Assembly (NCBI RefSeq): GCF_046036945.1
Contig: NZ_JBJQOQ010000020.1
Coordinates: 1 to 64,000, forward strand
Direction of reading: 5' to 3'
DNA: 64,000 nt
DNA from: Brevibacillus_C sp046036945
GTDB lineage: Bacteria > Bacillota > Bacilli > Brevibacillales > Brevibacillaceae
In this document: positions 8,863 to 16,768 of the stretch, in pieces
How the letters are laid out: each line of letters starts with the position of its first letter
How positions within the stretch are numbered: the first letter of the stretch is position 1
Notes under the pieces: model-generated
The model's input: the letters and a program-made list of their open reading frames with translations, nothing else
What the model was told of the DNA's origin: nothing
Database searches by the model: none
Translations under genes and position numbers: made by a program

Positions 8863-8892
8863 ATTATATTCGAAATGCCCGGAAAAAGTCAA
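8863..8892 (-). promoter_or_regulatory. sigma-A type promoter of the metNIQ leader
   Basis: On the minus strand TTGACT (8887-8892) and TATAAT (8863-8868) are separated by 18 bp. They lie about 45 bases upstream of the S-box, matching a housekeeping promoter for the riboswitch leader. Confidence 0.8.
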
Positions 8893-8915
8893 TGGAAATC
8901 TATTTTCCACTGACT

Positions 8916-9866
8916 CTACGAAGGATCAGCCGACTGATGCTGCAATTTCTCCCGAACGAAAGCCTGCACATCCGGGATCGACGGCAGCAGCACAGAACCG
9001 CCGCGGTTCACTTCCTGGAAAGCATTCGGCTGGGGCAGCTGATACCCTTCCGCTTCTGCTTTGTGTAAGGTGAGGCACAGGCCGGCCAGTTTGATCATAT
9101 CCATGGACGTCAGGTTGGTCTGGACGTACGGACTCACCTTTTCCAAAATGTTAGGCAGCTGGATGACGGACATGCCGCTCTGCAATTGATCGGCAAGGGC
9201 AGTCAGCAGTTTGCGCTGTCTTTCCGTCCGGGTGTAGTCGGACGTCGCATCATGGCGGAACCGTGCATACTGGAGCGCCTTGTCCCCGTCCAGATGCTGC
9301 AGTCCCTTTTTCAGATTGATGTCGTACTTCCCTTTGTCTCCCGGATCCCGGTAGTACATGTTCTTCTCGACATCGATATCGACACCGCCGACGGCGTCGA
9401 TCAAACTCTTAAACCCTTCAAAGTCGGTAATCACGTAGTAGTTGACGGGAATTCCCGTAAACTGGCTTACCGTCTCCATCGCCAGCGACGGCCCGCCATG
9501 TCCCAGCGCCGCATTGATCCGCGATTCTCCGTAGCCGGGTATGTCGACATACGTATCCCTCAGGATGGAAAAGATATCATACGTCTTGCCGACAGGATCG
9601 ATGCTGACCAGCAGCATGCTGTCGGAGCGCGGCACTTCATTGCGGTCCCTCGCATCAACCCCCATCATCAGGATGTTGACGCGTTCTTTCCCGCCCCAGA
9701 GAGGAATTTGCTCTTTATTCGGCTTCTTGCCCGAATCCGGGTCTTTCACAATGTTGGGCTGTTGAATATCTTTTGCAAACGTGTAGAAGCTGTATCCGTA
9801 ATAGCCCCCAATGGCTATCATCACCAAAAGCAGCACGGCAAATATGCGTTTTAGTTTTCGTCTCAA
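8916..9866 (-). CDS. LCP-family (LytR-CpsA-Psr) wall-polymer ligase
   Basis: This protein of about 316 residues has one N-terminal membrane segment and an extracellular LCP domain (about residues 70-230). Family members transfer undecaprenyl-linked teichoic acids or other glycopolymers to peptidoglycan. Typical landmarks are visible: ILMMGVDARD, RSDSMLLVSID, the SILRDTYVDIPG block with catalytic Arg, and RINAALGHGGP. Later come YARFRHDATSDYTRTERQR and its conserved Arg residues. The start is ambiguous: GTG 9875 overlaps AGGTGG, while TTG 9866 (MRRKLKR) is better spaced. No polymer synthesis genes adjoin it. Confidence 0.92.
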   Translation of the reverse strand: MRRKLKRIFAVLLLVMIAIGGYYGYSFYTFAKDIQQPNIVKDPDSGKKPNKEQIPLWGGKERVNILMMGVDARDRNEVPRSDSMLLVSIDPVGKTYDIFSILRDTYVDIPGYGESRINAALGHGGPSLAMETVSQFTGIPVNYYVITDFEGFKSLIDAVGGVDIDVEKNMYYRDPGDKGKYDINLKKGLQHLDGDKALQYARFRHDATSDYTRTERQRKLLTALADQLQSGMSVIQLPNILEKVSPYVQTNLTSMDMIKLAGLCLTLHKAEAEGYQLPQPNAFQEVNRGGSVLLPSIPDVQAFVREKLQHQSADPS

Positions 9867-9982
9867 AAGTACCACCTGTCTTTTTTGGCGCTCACATCAT
9901 GACCGCATCATATGTCGCAATTTGTCACTTTATCCACTTAGTATACTATATGAGTTTGAAATGACACACCCATAATTTTAGG

Positions 9983-10007
9983 AAAAAAAAGATACCTTTG
10001 AGGTATC
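9983..10007 (-). terminator. Rho-independent terminator
   Basis: GATACC (9991-9996) pairs with GGTATC (10002-10007). Eight T follow on the minus strand. It serves the small membrane protein gene at 10031-10282. Confidence 0.75.
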
Positions 10008-10030
10008 CAAATGACTTTTATCCTGCTTCT

Positions 10031-10282
10031 TTACTTGAATAAGGAGCTCTTCAGCTTATCCTGCGCCGGCACCTTCAACAAATAAACGGTTTGCAATGCG
10101 TCTCCATTCAGCGTCTTGTAAATCCTCGTCTTGTATTCAATCCCGGCCTCGTCCAGATAAGCCTTCCAAGCCAGGAATACGAGTTTGTCTGTCGTGCGAA
10201 GCAGCGTCACCCACCATTTCTGCTCCAGATAGTACGCGATGATCGAGCAAGCTAGCGCAAGCGTGAATGCGAATAGTTCCAT
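10031..10282 (-). CDS. small single-pass membrane protein, unknown function
   Basis: This 83-residue protein is not recognised. Residues 3-18 form a hydrophobic membrane helix. The rest is a basic, soluble segment with aromatic residues and a YKTRIYKTL strand. AGGAGGGG precedes the ATG at good spacing, and a terminator follows, so it is a convincing gene. It lies downstream of the Ca2+ ATPase in the same orientation, 70 bp away, and could be an accessory of that pump; this is only positional inference. Confidence 0.75.
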   Translation of the reverse strand: MELFAFTLALACSIIAYYLEQKWWVTLLRTTDKLVFLAWKAYLDEAGIEYKTRIYKTLNGDALQTVYLLKVPAQDKLKSSLFK

Positions 10283-10352
10283 CGCATCCCCTCCTTTGTG
10301 CTAACCTATGCCGAATGCAGTGCCGCGTCCCCTTGTTTTCTCTTCGTTTCCG

Positions 10353-13142
10353 TCAACGGGCCATGCCTTGCCGCTTTGCCGTTGATGCGTCCGCGTAATT
10401 GGACCGCAGCGCACCCCCGATTCCGGCTACAAAGGTCGGCACCCCTGCCGCCACCAGCACCAATGCCCAATCGCGGAAAGAAAGCGGCATCGTCTTAAAG
10501 ATCGGCTGGAACAGGTCAATGTAAATGACACACAGGACAAGCGCCAAGGAAGATATGACAGCCCAAACGAGGTACTTGTTTTCGAACGGATTGCGGTGGA
10601 AGACAGAATGCTCGCTGCGGCAGTCAAACACATGGATCAACTGCGCCATCACCAGGGTCGTAAACGCCACTGTCTGGGCGTGGGTGAGGTTGCTTGAATC
10701 CTCATTCAGCGTCAGCCAAAAGGCAACCAGTGTCATGACCCCGATCAAAAAGCCGCGGCTGATGATCTTCCAGCCCAATCGCCTGCCAAAGATATTTTCA
10801 TGCCTGCTGCGGGGCTGGTGATACATCGTATCTCTTTCCGCCGGATCGATCCCCAGCGCCATGGCCGGCAATCCGTCTGTGACGAGGTTGACCCAGAGAA
10901 TCTGGATCGGCACGAGCGGCAAGGGCATCCCCATCATCATCGCAAAGAACATGACGAGAATCTCACCGACGTTGGATGCCAAGAGGTAACGGATAAACTT
11001 GCGGATGTTGTCGTAGATGTTGCGGCCTTCCTCCACAGCGGCGACAATCGTGGTAAAGTTGTCATCGCGCAGGACCAGATCGGCCGCTTCCTTGGTCACA
11101 TCCGTGCCGGTAATTCCCATGGCAATGCCGATATCGGCGCTCTTGATCGCCGGAGCGTCATTGACCCCGTCGCCGGTCATCGCCACTACGTGCCCGCGGC
11201 TTTGCAAAGCGCGGATGATTCGCAGTTTATGCTCGGGAGAAACGCGGGCGTAGACGGATATTTGGTCGGCACAGGCTGCCAGCTCTTCATCGCTCATCTC
11301 ATTTAACTCGCGCCCCTCCAGTACGCCGGTCAGCCCGCGCAAAAGGCCGATACGCCGGGCAATCGCCTCTGCCGTAATCTTGTGGTCACCCGTGATCATG
11401 ACGGTTTTGATCCCCGCTTGACGGCAGAGGGCAATCGCTGGCGCCACTTCATCACGCGGCGGGTCGATCATCCCGGTCATTCCGACGAAAATCAACCCGT
11501 TCTCAAGCGTCAAGTGCGGCTGTCCCTTCTGGTACTCCTTCAGCGGTTTATAAGCGAATCCCAAAACCCGCAGGGCCTGTCTGGCCATTTCTTCTGTCTT
11601 GTCCAAAACCGTGTTTCGCAAGCGGGTGGTCAGGGGAATCACTTCCCCCTTCCACAAAATGTGGGTGCAGCGATGGATGAGAGCTTCCGTAGCCCCTTTG
11701 GTCAACAGGTACAGCTGCCCTTCCGCACTGCGGTCAATCACAGACATCATTTTTCGCTCGGAGTCAAACGGCAGCTCATCGACACGCTCCAATCCAGAAA
11801 ATGGATTCTGCTTTCCGGCAAGCTGATTTTTCCCCTTTGCCGCCAATACCAGCAGCGCCCCTTCGGTCGGATCGCCCAAGACCCTCCAATTACCGGCTGA
11901 CTTGGTCGAAACCATACGCGTTTGTCCGCTCTCTTGCTCACTGACTAACTGTGCATTGTTGCAGCGCTCAGAGATTTGCAGCAGCCGGCAGAGGACACTG
12001 TCGCTGCCGATCTGTACTTCTTTCCCGTGAGCCTTTACTTGTCCCACCGGTTGATAACCGCTTCCCGTCACTTCAAACACCGTGTCGCTGTGCCACAGAT
12101 GCGTTACCGTCATCTTGTTTTGAGTCAACGTGCCCGTCTTGTCGGAGCAGATGACAGAGGCACAGCCAAGCGTCTCGACGGAGGGAAGCTTGCGGACGAT
12201 CGCATTTCGCCTGATCATCCGCTGCACTCCGAGTGCCAAAGCAATCGTCACAATCGCCGGCAGCCCTTCCGGAATGGCGGCAACGGCGAGACTGACCCCG
12301 GCGAGGAACATGGTCATAAGCTCCTGGCCATGCATGACCCCTGCTACGATGACGACGATGGTGATCGCGAGGGCGACGATGACAAGAATTTTCCCCAGCT
12401 GCTCCAAGCGCGTCTGCAGCGGCGTTTGCATTTCATCCGCCTCGTTGATCAAGTGGGCAATTTTCCCGATTTCCGTTGCCATCCCTGTCGTGGTGACGAT
12501 CCCGCGTCCTGTGCCGCCGGTCACCATCGTGCCCATGAACCCCAAGTTTTTTTGATCCCCGAGGGGAATCGGTTTCCCGTTCGAAGTAATCGTTTTGTCT
12601 GTCTTGGCTACCGGGACTGACTCCCCGGTAAGGGCGGATTCCTCCACTTCCAACCGATTGGACTCGATCACCCGCAAGTCGGCCGGGACCCGATCACCCG
12701 CTTCCAACAGGACAAGATCGCCGGGCACGAGCTGGGACGCAGGAATCATGTCCAGCTTGCCGTCGCGAAGAACCCGGGCCATCGGGGAAGCCAATTCCTT
12801 CAATGCCTGCAGAGAACGCTCCGCCCTGGCTTCCTGGATAAAGCCGAGGATCCCATTGATAAAGATAATGGCAATGATCGTAATTGCGTCCAGATACTCT
12901 CCCAGAAAGAAAGAGATTATGGTGGCAATCAACAAAATGGCTACCATGAAATCTTTAAACTGATTGAAGAAGACGGCAAACAGCGGAACCTTCTTTCCCT
13001 CAGCCAATTGATTTTTGCCCGTATGATCCAGCCGCTTCATCGCCTCTTTTTGCGTCAAACCGCGTTTCGTATCCGTGCCGAGCAGGTGGGAAACTTCTTC
13101 GAGCGGGATCTGATACCAAGGTCTGGTCGATTTCGTTGACAC
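10353..13142 (-). CDS. SERCA-type calcium-translocating P-type ATPase
   Basis: This is a pump of about 929 residues that couples ATP hydrolysis to Ca2+ export. It has a cation-ATPase N domain (about residues 7-75), the actuator LTGES, the membrane-4 motif PEGLPA that forms a Ca2+ site, the phosphorylation site CSDKTGTLTQNK, nucleotide-binding KGATE, hinge MTGDGVNDAP, and C-terminal membrane helices with the NLVTDGLPA motif. Size and motifs match bacterial YloB/PMR1-like pumps. I place the start at GTG 13142 (MSTKSTRPWYQI), six bases after GGAGGAG; the ATG at 13157 has no good site. It is monocistronic or linked to the small gene 10031-10282. Confidence 0.94.
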   Translation of the reverse strand: MSTKSTRPWYQIPLEEVSHLLGTDTKRGLTQKEAMKRLDHTGKNQLAEGKKVPLFAVFFNQFKDFMVAILLIATIISFFLGEYLDAITIIAIIFINGILGFIQEARAERSLQALKELASPMARVLRDGKLDMIPASQLVPGDLVLLEAGDRVPADLRVIESNRLEVEESALTGESVPVAKTDKTITSNGKPIPLGDQKNLGFMGTMVTGGTGRGIVTTTGMATEIGKIAHLINEADEMQTPLQTRLEQLGKILVIVALAITIVVIVAGVMHGQELMTMFLAGVSLAVAAIPEGLPAIVTIALALGVQRMIRRNAIVRKLPSVETLGCASVICSDKTGTLTQNKMTVTHLWHSDTVFEVTGSGYQPVGQVKAHGKEVQIGSDSVLCRLLQISERCNNAQLVSEQESGQTRMVSTKSAGNWRVLGDPTEGALLVLAAKGKNQLAGKQNPFSGLERVDELPFDSERKMMSVIDRSAEGQLYLLTKGATEALIHRCTHILWKGEVIPLTTRLRNTVLDKTEEMARQALRVLGFAYKPLKEYQKGQPHLTLENGLIFVGMTGMIDPPRDEVAPAIALCRQAGIKTVMITGDHKITAEAIARRIGLLRGLTGVLEGRELNEMSDEELAACADQISVYARVSPEHKLRIIRALQSRGHVVAMTGDGVNDAPAIKSADIGIAMGITGTDVTKEAADLVLRDDNFTTIVAAVEEGRNIYDNIRKFIRYLLASNVGEILVMFFAMMMGMPLPLVPIQILWVNLVTDGLPAMALGIDPAERDTMYHQPRSRHENIFGRRLGWKIISRGFLIGVMTLVAFWLTLNEDSSNLTHAQTVAFTTLVMAQLIHVFDCRSEHSVFHRNPFENKYLVWAVISSLALVLCVIYIDLFQPIFKTMPLSFRDWALVLVAAGVPTFVAGIGGALRSNYADASTAKRQGMAR

Positions 13143-13202
13143 GTCCATCTCCTCCATCGTTCATTCTCTTTTCCATGTTTATGCAGACAGGCTGTCGCCT
13201 AT

Positions 13203-13238
13203 GAAAAAAAGAACAACCCTACCCGTAAAGGGCAGGGT
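13203..13238 (-). terminator. Rho-independent terminator of the radical SAM operon
   Basis: 13216-13224 pairs with 13230-13238 with one G-U pair. The minus strand then has a T-rich run (13203-13210). It lies 20 bases after the last gene of the 13259-15693 operon. Confidence 0.8.
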
Positions 13239-13258
13239 AAGTGAGATGGGATGAGAAT

Positions 13259-13525
13259 CTAGCGCCACATCATTCCTCCCATGACAAGGCCGTAACAGGT
13301 GGCGTTGATCAAAAAAGTGACGCCGGCGCCGATCAGCATGCCTGCCGCCATCTTCTTTTTTCCCTTGTACAGGGCGATGATGAGGGCCGGAATCAGGTAG
13401 ATCAACTGTGATACCCCGATAAAAAAGAACGCCAATGGAAAGAGAAAGTTCAACAGATGCAAGGCCATCAAGATGAAGATGCCCAGCCAGATTTCCCAGC
13501 TGCTCTCGCGCTCGTTTTCTTCCAT
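13259..13525 (-). CDS. small polytopic membrane protein, unknown function
   Basis: This 88-residue protein is not recognised. It has three hydrophobic stretches (about residues 11-30, 32-50 and 58-80) separated by a short basic loop (KGKKK), so it probably spans the membrane two or three times. It follows the radical SAM gene after 7 bp and is the last gene of that operon. A role with the lipid-modifying pair upstream is possible from position alone. Confidence 0.72.
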   Translation of the reverse strand: MEENERESSWEIWLGIFILMALHLLNFLFPLAFFFIGVSQLIYLIPALIIALYKGKKKMAAGMLIGAGVTFLINATCYGLVMGGMMWR

Positions 13526-13532
13526 CGCTTGC

Positions 13533-14939
13533 TCACCTCACAGGTGCGAACTGCTGCTGCAGCTCTTGTAAACGCCGTTCCTTGTCATCGCGGTAAAAGA
13601 GGTTGTACGTGTCAAACGGAATGATCCGCCCGTCGGGATGGACGATGTGCACACACGATTTTTTCACCGACCGGATATCAAAGTTGTAAGCGTCGAGGAA
13701 CTGCATGATGATGACGCGGAACACATTGTCGTAGCTGATCGCCGGCGGCACCTGGACGAGCGGCAGACAGCAGAGCAGTTGCTTGAGCGAGAGCGCCGAA
13801 GACTCCGGTGAGTGGTTGGTGGAAAACAGCGAAAAGACTTTTTCCCGCAGCGTCTCATCCTGTTCGTAGACGATCGTGTTTCGTCCGCCTTCCAGCAGCA
13901 CCTGCGGGTCGATCAAGCCTGTCAGCGGAATTACCTGTTCGCCCATTTTCAAAGCGTACCCCATCGCCAGGCAATCGGGATGGCAGGGGACGGGAATGAT
14001 GTCATCTGCGGAAAACACCTCTGACTGGTCAATGATCATCTGCCTTACTTCGGACAAGGTCAGGCGATCAGTGGCGGGATCGTACCGATCCAGCCTGCCC
14101 GCCGCCTGGATCGGCTGAAACGTCACGCCGCGAACCGCGCGCTGCTGCAGTCCGTATTGGATGATTTTGCCGATTTCCCCGTCGTTCAGCCCTTTTTTCA
14201 GGGTGACGACCAGCGTGGTCGAGATGTTGAATTCGTTCAAATGCTCGATCGCTTTACGCCGGATGTCCGCCAGGTTTGCTCCTCGGAGCTCTTTTAACAC
14301 CTCGTCCTCAAAGCTGTCGAACTGCAGGTAGATTTCAAAGCCGGGCGAGTATTCGCTCAATCGGCGGGCAAACTCCCGATCCCCGGCGATGCGGATCCCG
14401 TTGGTATTCACCATAATGTGCTTGATCGGCCTGCGCTTGGCGGCGTCCAAAATGTCAAAAAACTGCGGATGGATCGTCGGCTCGCCTCCGCTGATTTGGA
14501 CGATGTCCGGTTCCCCCTCATTGCGGACAACGGCATCCAGCATCGCTTCGATATGTTCCAGTGTACGGAACGTCTGCCGCTTTGGCGACGATTCAGCATA
14601 GCAGATCGGGCACTGCAGGTTGCAGGAATCCGTCACTTCCACCAGCGTCAAGCAGCTGTGCTGCTCATGATCGGGACAGAGGCCGCAGTCGTACGGGCAG
14701 CCGTATTTGATCGGCGTGTTGAAGCGGAGCGGCATTTCCGCCGGCTTAAGGAATTCGCGCGTTTTTTTATAGTACGCGATGTCGTTCGACAGCAGAACCT
14801 TCTCGGGTCCGTGCACGGGGCAGCGCTTCGTCAGATACACCTTGTCATCCTGCAAAATAACCTTCGCTTCCACCTTCACGTAACAGACGGAACAAATGCT
14901 GTTCGTCAGTTCATAAAAAATATATGGACGATTAGGCAT
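13533..14939 (-). CDS. radical SAM enzyme of the MJ0619/Tes-like (COG1964) family
   Basis: This is a 468-residue multi-cluster radical SAM protein. Residues 16, 19 and 40 (CSVC and RCPVHG) form a rubredoxin-like metal site. C81, C85 and C88 plus C96 look like an auxiliary cluster. C106, C110 and C113 (CNLQCPIC) are the radical SAM CX3CX2C triad, followed by the SGGEPT motif for SAM. Further Cys pairs lie at VPCHPDC and LLCCLP. This layout fits the COG1964 family containing archaeal MJ0619, whose characterised member Tes joins lipid tails into tetraether lipids. Here the bacterial substrate is unknown. The gene overlaps the Lgt-like gene by 8 bp, so the pair is translationally coupled. Confidence 0.85.
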   Translation of the reverse strand: MPNRPYIFYELTNSICSVCYVKVEAKVILQDDKVYLTKRCPVHGPEKVLLSNDIAYYKKTREFLKPAEMPLRFNTPIKYGCPYDCGLCPDHEQHSCLTLVEVTDSCNLQCPICYAESSPKRQTFRTLEHIEAMLDAVVRNEGEPDIVQISGGEPTIHPQFFDILDAAKRRPIKHIMVNTNGIRIAGDREFARRLSEYSPGFEIYLQFDSFEDEVLKELRGANLADIRRKAIEHLNEFNISTTLVVTLKKGLNDGEIGKIIQYGLQQRAVRGVTFQPIQAAGRLDRYDPATDRLTLSEVRQMIIDQSEVFSADDIIPVPCHPDCLAMGYALKMGEQVIPLTGLIDPQVLLEGGRNTIVYEQDETLREKVFSLFSTNHSPESSALSLKQLLCCLPLVQVPPAISYDNVFRVIIMQFLDAYNFDIRSVKKSCVHIVHPDGRIIPFDTYNLFYRDDKERRLQELQQQFAPVR

Positions 14940-15693
14940 TCCATTCTCTCCTTTGCGAAAACGTAAACAGCCGCAGCAATGACTTTCGGTAGTAGAGGAT
15001 TCCAGCCAGGCAGGCGAGCTGAATCTGGGTCAAGCCCAGGTAGACGCCGGGATACGGTTTGATGAAGTCAACGAGGAAGCGAAACGCAAGATACCCAACC
15101 ATGAACAGCTTAAACAGGTCCCCCTGTTCGTAAGCGAAGCGTTTGCGCATGTGAATGACCGCTGCCAACCCGATGAGGAAGGCAATCTCGTACAGCTGTG
15201 CGGGGTGGCGCGGTATCCCGTCTCCAAAGTCGACGCCCCAAGGGAGGCTGGTGGCAATCCCGTGCGTATTGTCTTCCAAACCGGTTAAAAAGCAGCCGAT
15301 CCTCCCGATCGCCATGCCTGTGATCAGCGGATAGACAAAGCTGTCCCCGGTAGAGCGGCTGTGACCGACGAGTTTTTTGGCCAATTCCACTCCGATCAGC
15401 CCGCCCAGGAGCCCGCCGACGATCGTCTTGCCGCTCATCAGGTAGGCGATGCTGCCGAGATTGTCAAACAACTGGAGCGGGTCAGCCAGCCAAGCCAGGA
15501 TTTTCGAACCGAGCGCTGCCCCGAGGATAGCCCCGGCGACCACCCATATCCCTTTGTCCAGCGGCAGAGCATCCTTGTCTTGTCTGCGCAGCCACAGGTA
15601 GAGCCGAAACCCGATGAAATAGGACAGCGTCTCAAACAACAGATGGGGGTGAACGCTAAAAAAGCCGAATGAAATCATGTAGGGAAATGTCAT
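14932..15693 (-). CDS. Lgt-like prolipoprotein diacylglyceryl transferase paralogue
   Basis: This 253-residue protein has about seven membrane helices of the Lgt fold. Recognisable Lgt elements are GGLLGG, GRIGCF at about residue 132, and RHPAQLYE at about residue 165. True Lgt moves diacylglycerol from phosphatidylglycerol to prelipoproteins. The segment after GRIGCF (LTGLEDNTHG) differs from both the usual N-x-E and the CCYG variants, so catalytic details may differ. The start is ATG 15693; longer forms reaching 16047 overlap the next gene and lack the family start. It opens the operon with the radical SAM enzyme, suggesting a lipid substrate for the pair. Confidence 0.85.
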   Translation of the reverse strand: MTFPYMISFGFFSVHPHLLFETLSYFIGFRLYLWLRRQDKDALPLDKGIWVVAGAILGAALGSKILAWLADPLQLFDNLGSIAYLMSGKTIVGGLLGGLIGVELAKKLVGHSRSTGDSFVYPLITGMAIGRIGCFLTGLEDNTHGIATSLPWGVDFGDGIPRHPAQLYEIAFLIGLAAVIHMRKRFAYEQGDLFKLFMVGYLAFRFLVDFIKPYPGVYLGLTQIQLACLAGILYYRKSLLRLFTFSQRREWNA

Positions 15694-15770
15694 GCAGGCA
15701 AACCTCGCGTCTGATTTCGAAATTTTTACACCCTTTAATATTCGGCGCTTTCCTCCTATTTCCTGTATGC

Positions 15771-15802
15771 AAAAAGCGGAGGGTGATGTACCTCCGCTTT
15801 TT
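15771..15802. terminator. terminator downstream of the aldo/keto reductase gene
   Basis: A perfect 12-bp stem (15771-15782 with 15791-15802) is flanked by A and T runs, so it can work in both directions. It lies 13 bases after the reductase stop and upstream of the Lgt-like gene. Confidence 0.88.
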
Positions 15803-15815
15803 CGGTTCGATGAAG

Positions 15816-16700
15816 CTATCTGCCTTTGCCAAACGTTATCTCCGGGAGTTGGTACCACTCGCCCGACATCCATTCGCTCGCCTTCCAGCGAAGCACGTCG
15901 GCCCGGACATGCGGCATGATTTGCCCGAAAAAGTCGACCCGCTCGATGTCGTTCATGGGCACAAAGCGCTCGGCCGCTGCGATATCCGCTTCCAGTTCGT
16001 CCATGCTGCTGACCCCGAGGATCGCGGTCGCTACCGGCAGGCTCCACGTGTAGCGCAAAGCCTGCTCGTACCAGGGCGCCAGCTTGCCTACCGCCATGAC
16101 TTTCATGCCGATCACCGCGACACCCTGCTCCACCGCCTGCGGCACGAACTCGTGGGCAAAGCTGTAGATAAAATGATCGAGAGCCGACAGCGCTACCAGT
16201 GCACTGTCAAACGGAAAGCGGCGAATCGCCTCCGCCAACAGCCGCGGATCGGTGTGCCCGCTGATGCTCAGCTTGCGCACCAGGCCTTGCTCGCGCGCTT
16301 CCAGCAAGGCCTCGAGTGCCCCTCCCTTGGCAAACACGCTCTCCAGTTCGTGCGGTCGCATGATATTGTGCAACCGCCATTCGTCTACATAATCAGTCTG
16401 CAGCCGCTTCAGGCTGCCCTCCAGATCCCGCAGGGCAGCGTCACGGGTGCGTTCCGCGGTCTTGGTGGCGATCCACACCTTGTCGCGCAGCCCTTGCAGG
16501 CCCAGCCCGACACGGGTTTCGGACTGCCCGTCGCTGTAGCTGGGGGCCGTATCGAAGTAGTTGACGCCGCGCTCTGCCGCGTGCCGAATAATTGCAATCG
16601 CCTGCTCCTCCGTACAATCATGCTCATCGACGATTCGCTGGGCGCCAAACCCCAGCAGCGACAACTGGTGCGGGTCCCGTCCAAATGATCTTGTTTGCAA
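15816..16700 (-). CDS. aldo/keto reductase
   Basis: This is a 294-residue TIM-barrel oxidoreductase that reduces carbonyls with NADPH. The catalytic tetrad can be seen: Asp and Tyr in NYFDTAPSYSDG (about residues 47-58), Lys in ATKTAE (about 80), and His in RLHNI (about 110). The start is TTG 16700, with AAAGGG ten bases upstream; nearby ATGs are out of frame. It is monocistronic, between its own terminator and the surface repeat gene. The physiological substrate cannot be told. Confidence 0.93.
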   Translation of the reverse strand: MQTRSFGRDPHQLSLLGFGAQRIVDEHDCTEEQAIAIIRHAAERGVNYFDTAPSYSDGQSETRVGLGLQGLRDKVWIATKTAERTRDAALRDLEGSLKRLQTDYVDEWRLHNIMRPHELESVFAKGGALEALLEAREQGLVRKLSISGHTDPRLLAEAIRRFPFDSALVALSALDHFIYSFAHEFVPQAVEQGVAVIGMKVMAVGKLAPWYEQALRYTWSLPVATAILGVSSMDELEADIAAAERFVPMNDIERVDFFGQIMPHVRADVLRWKASEWMSGEWYQLPEITFGKGR

Positions 16701-16768
16701 GATGGTTCATCCCTTTCATGCTTTCATGCATTCTAGTTTGTATTGTAACAGAAAGGGGAGCAAAACCA

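Noticed and set aside
15694..16047. N-terminal extension of the Lgt-like protein
   Set aside because: It overlaps the aldo/keto reductase gene and a strong terminator, and the Lgt fold begins at the ATG at 15693.
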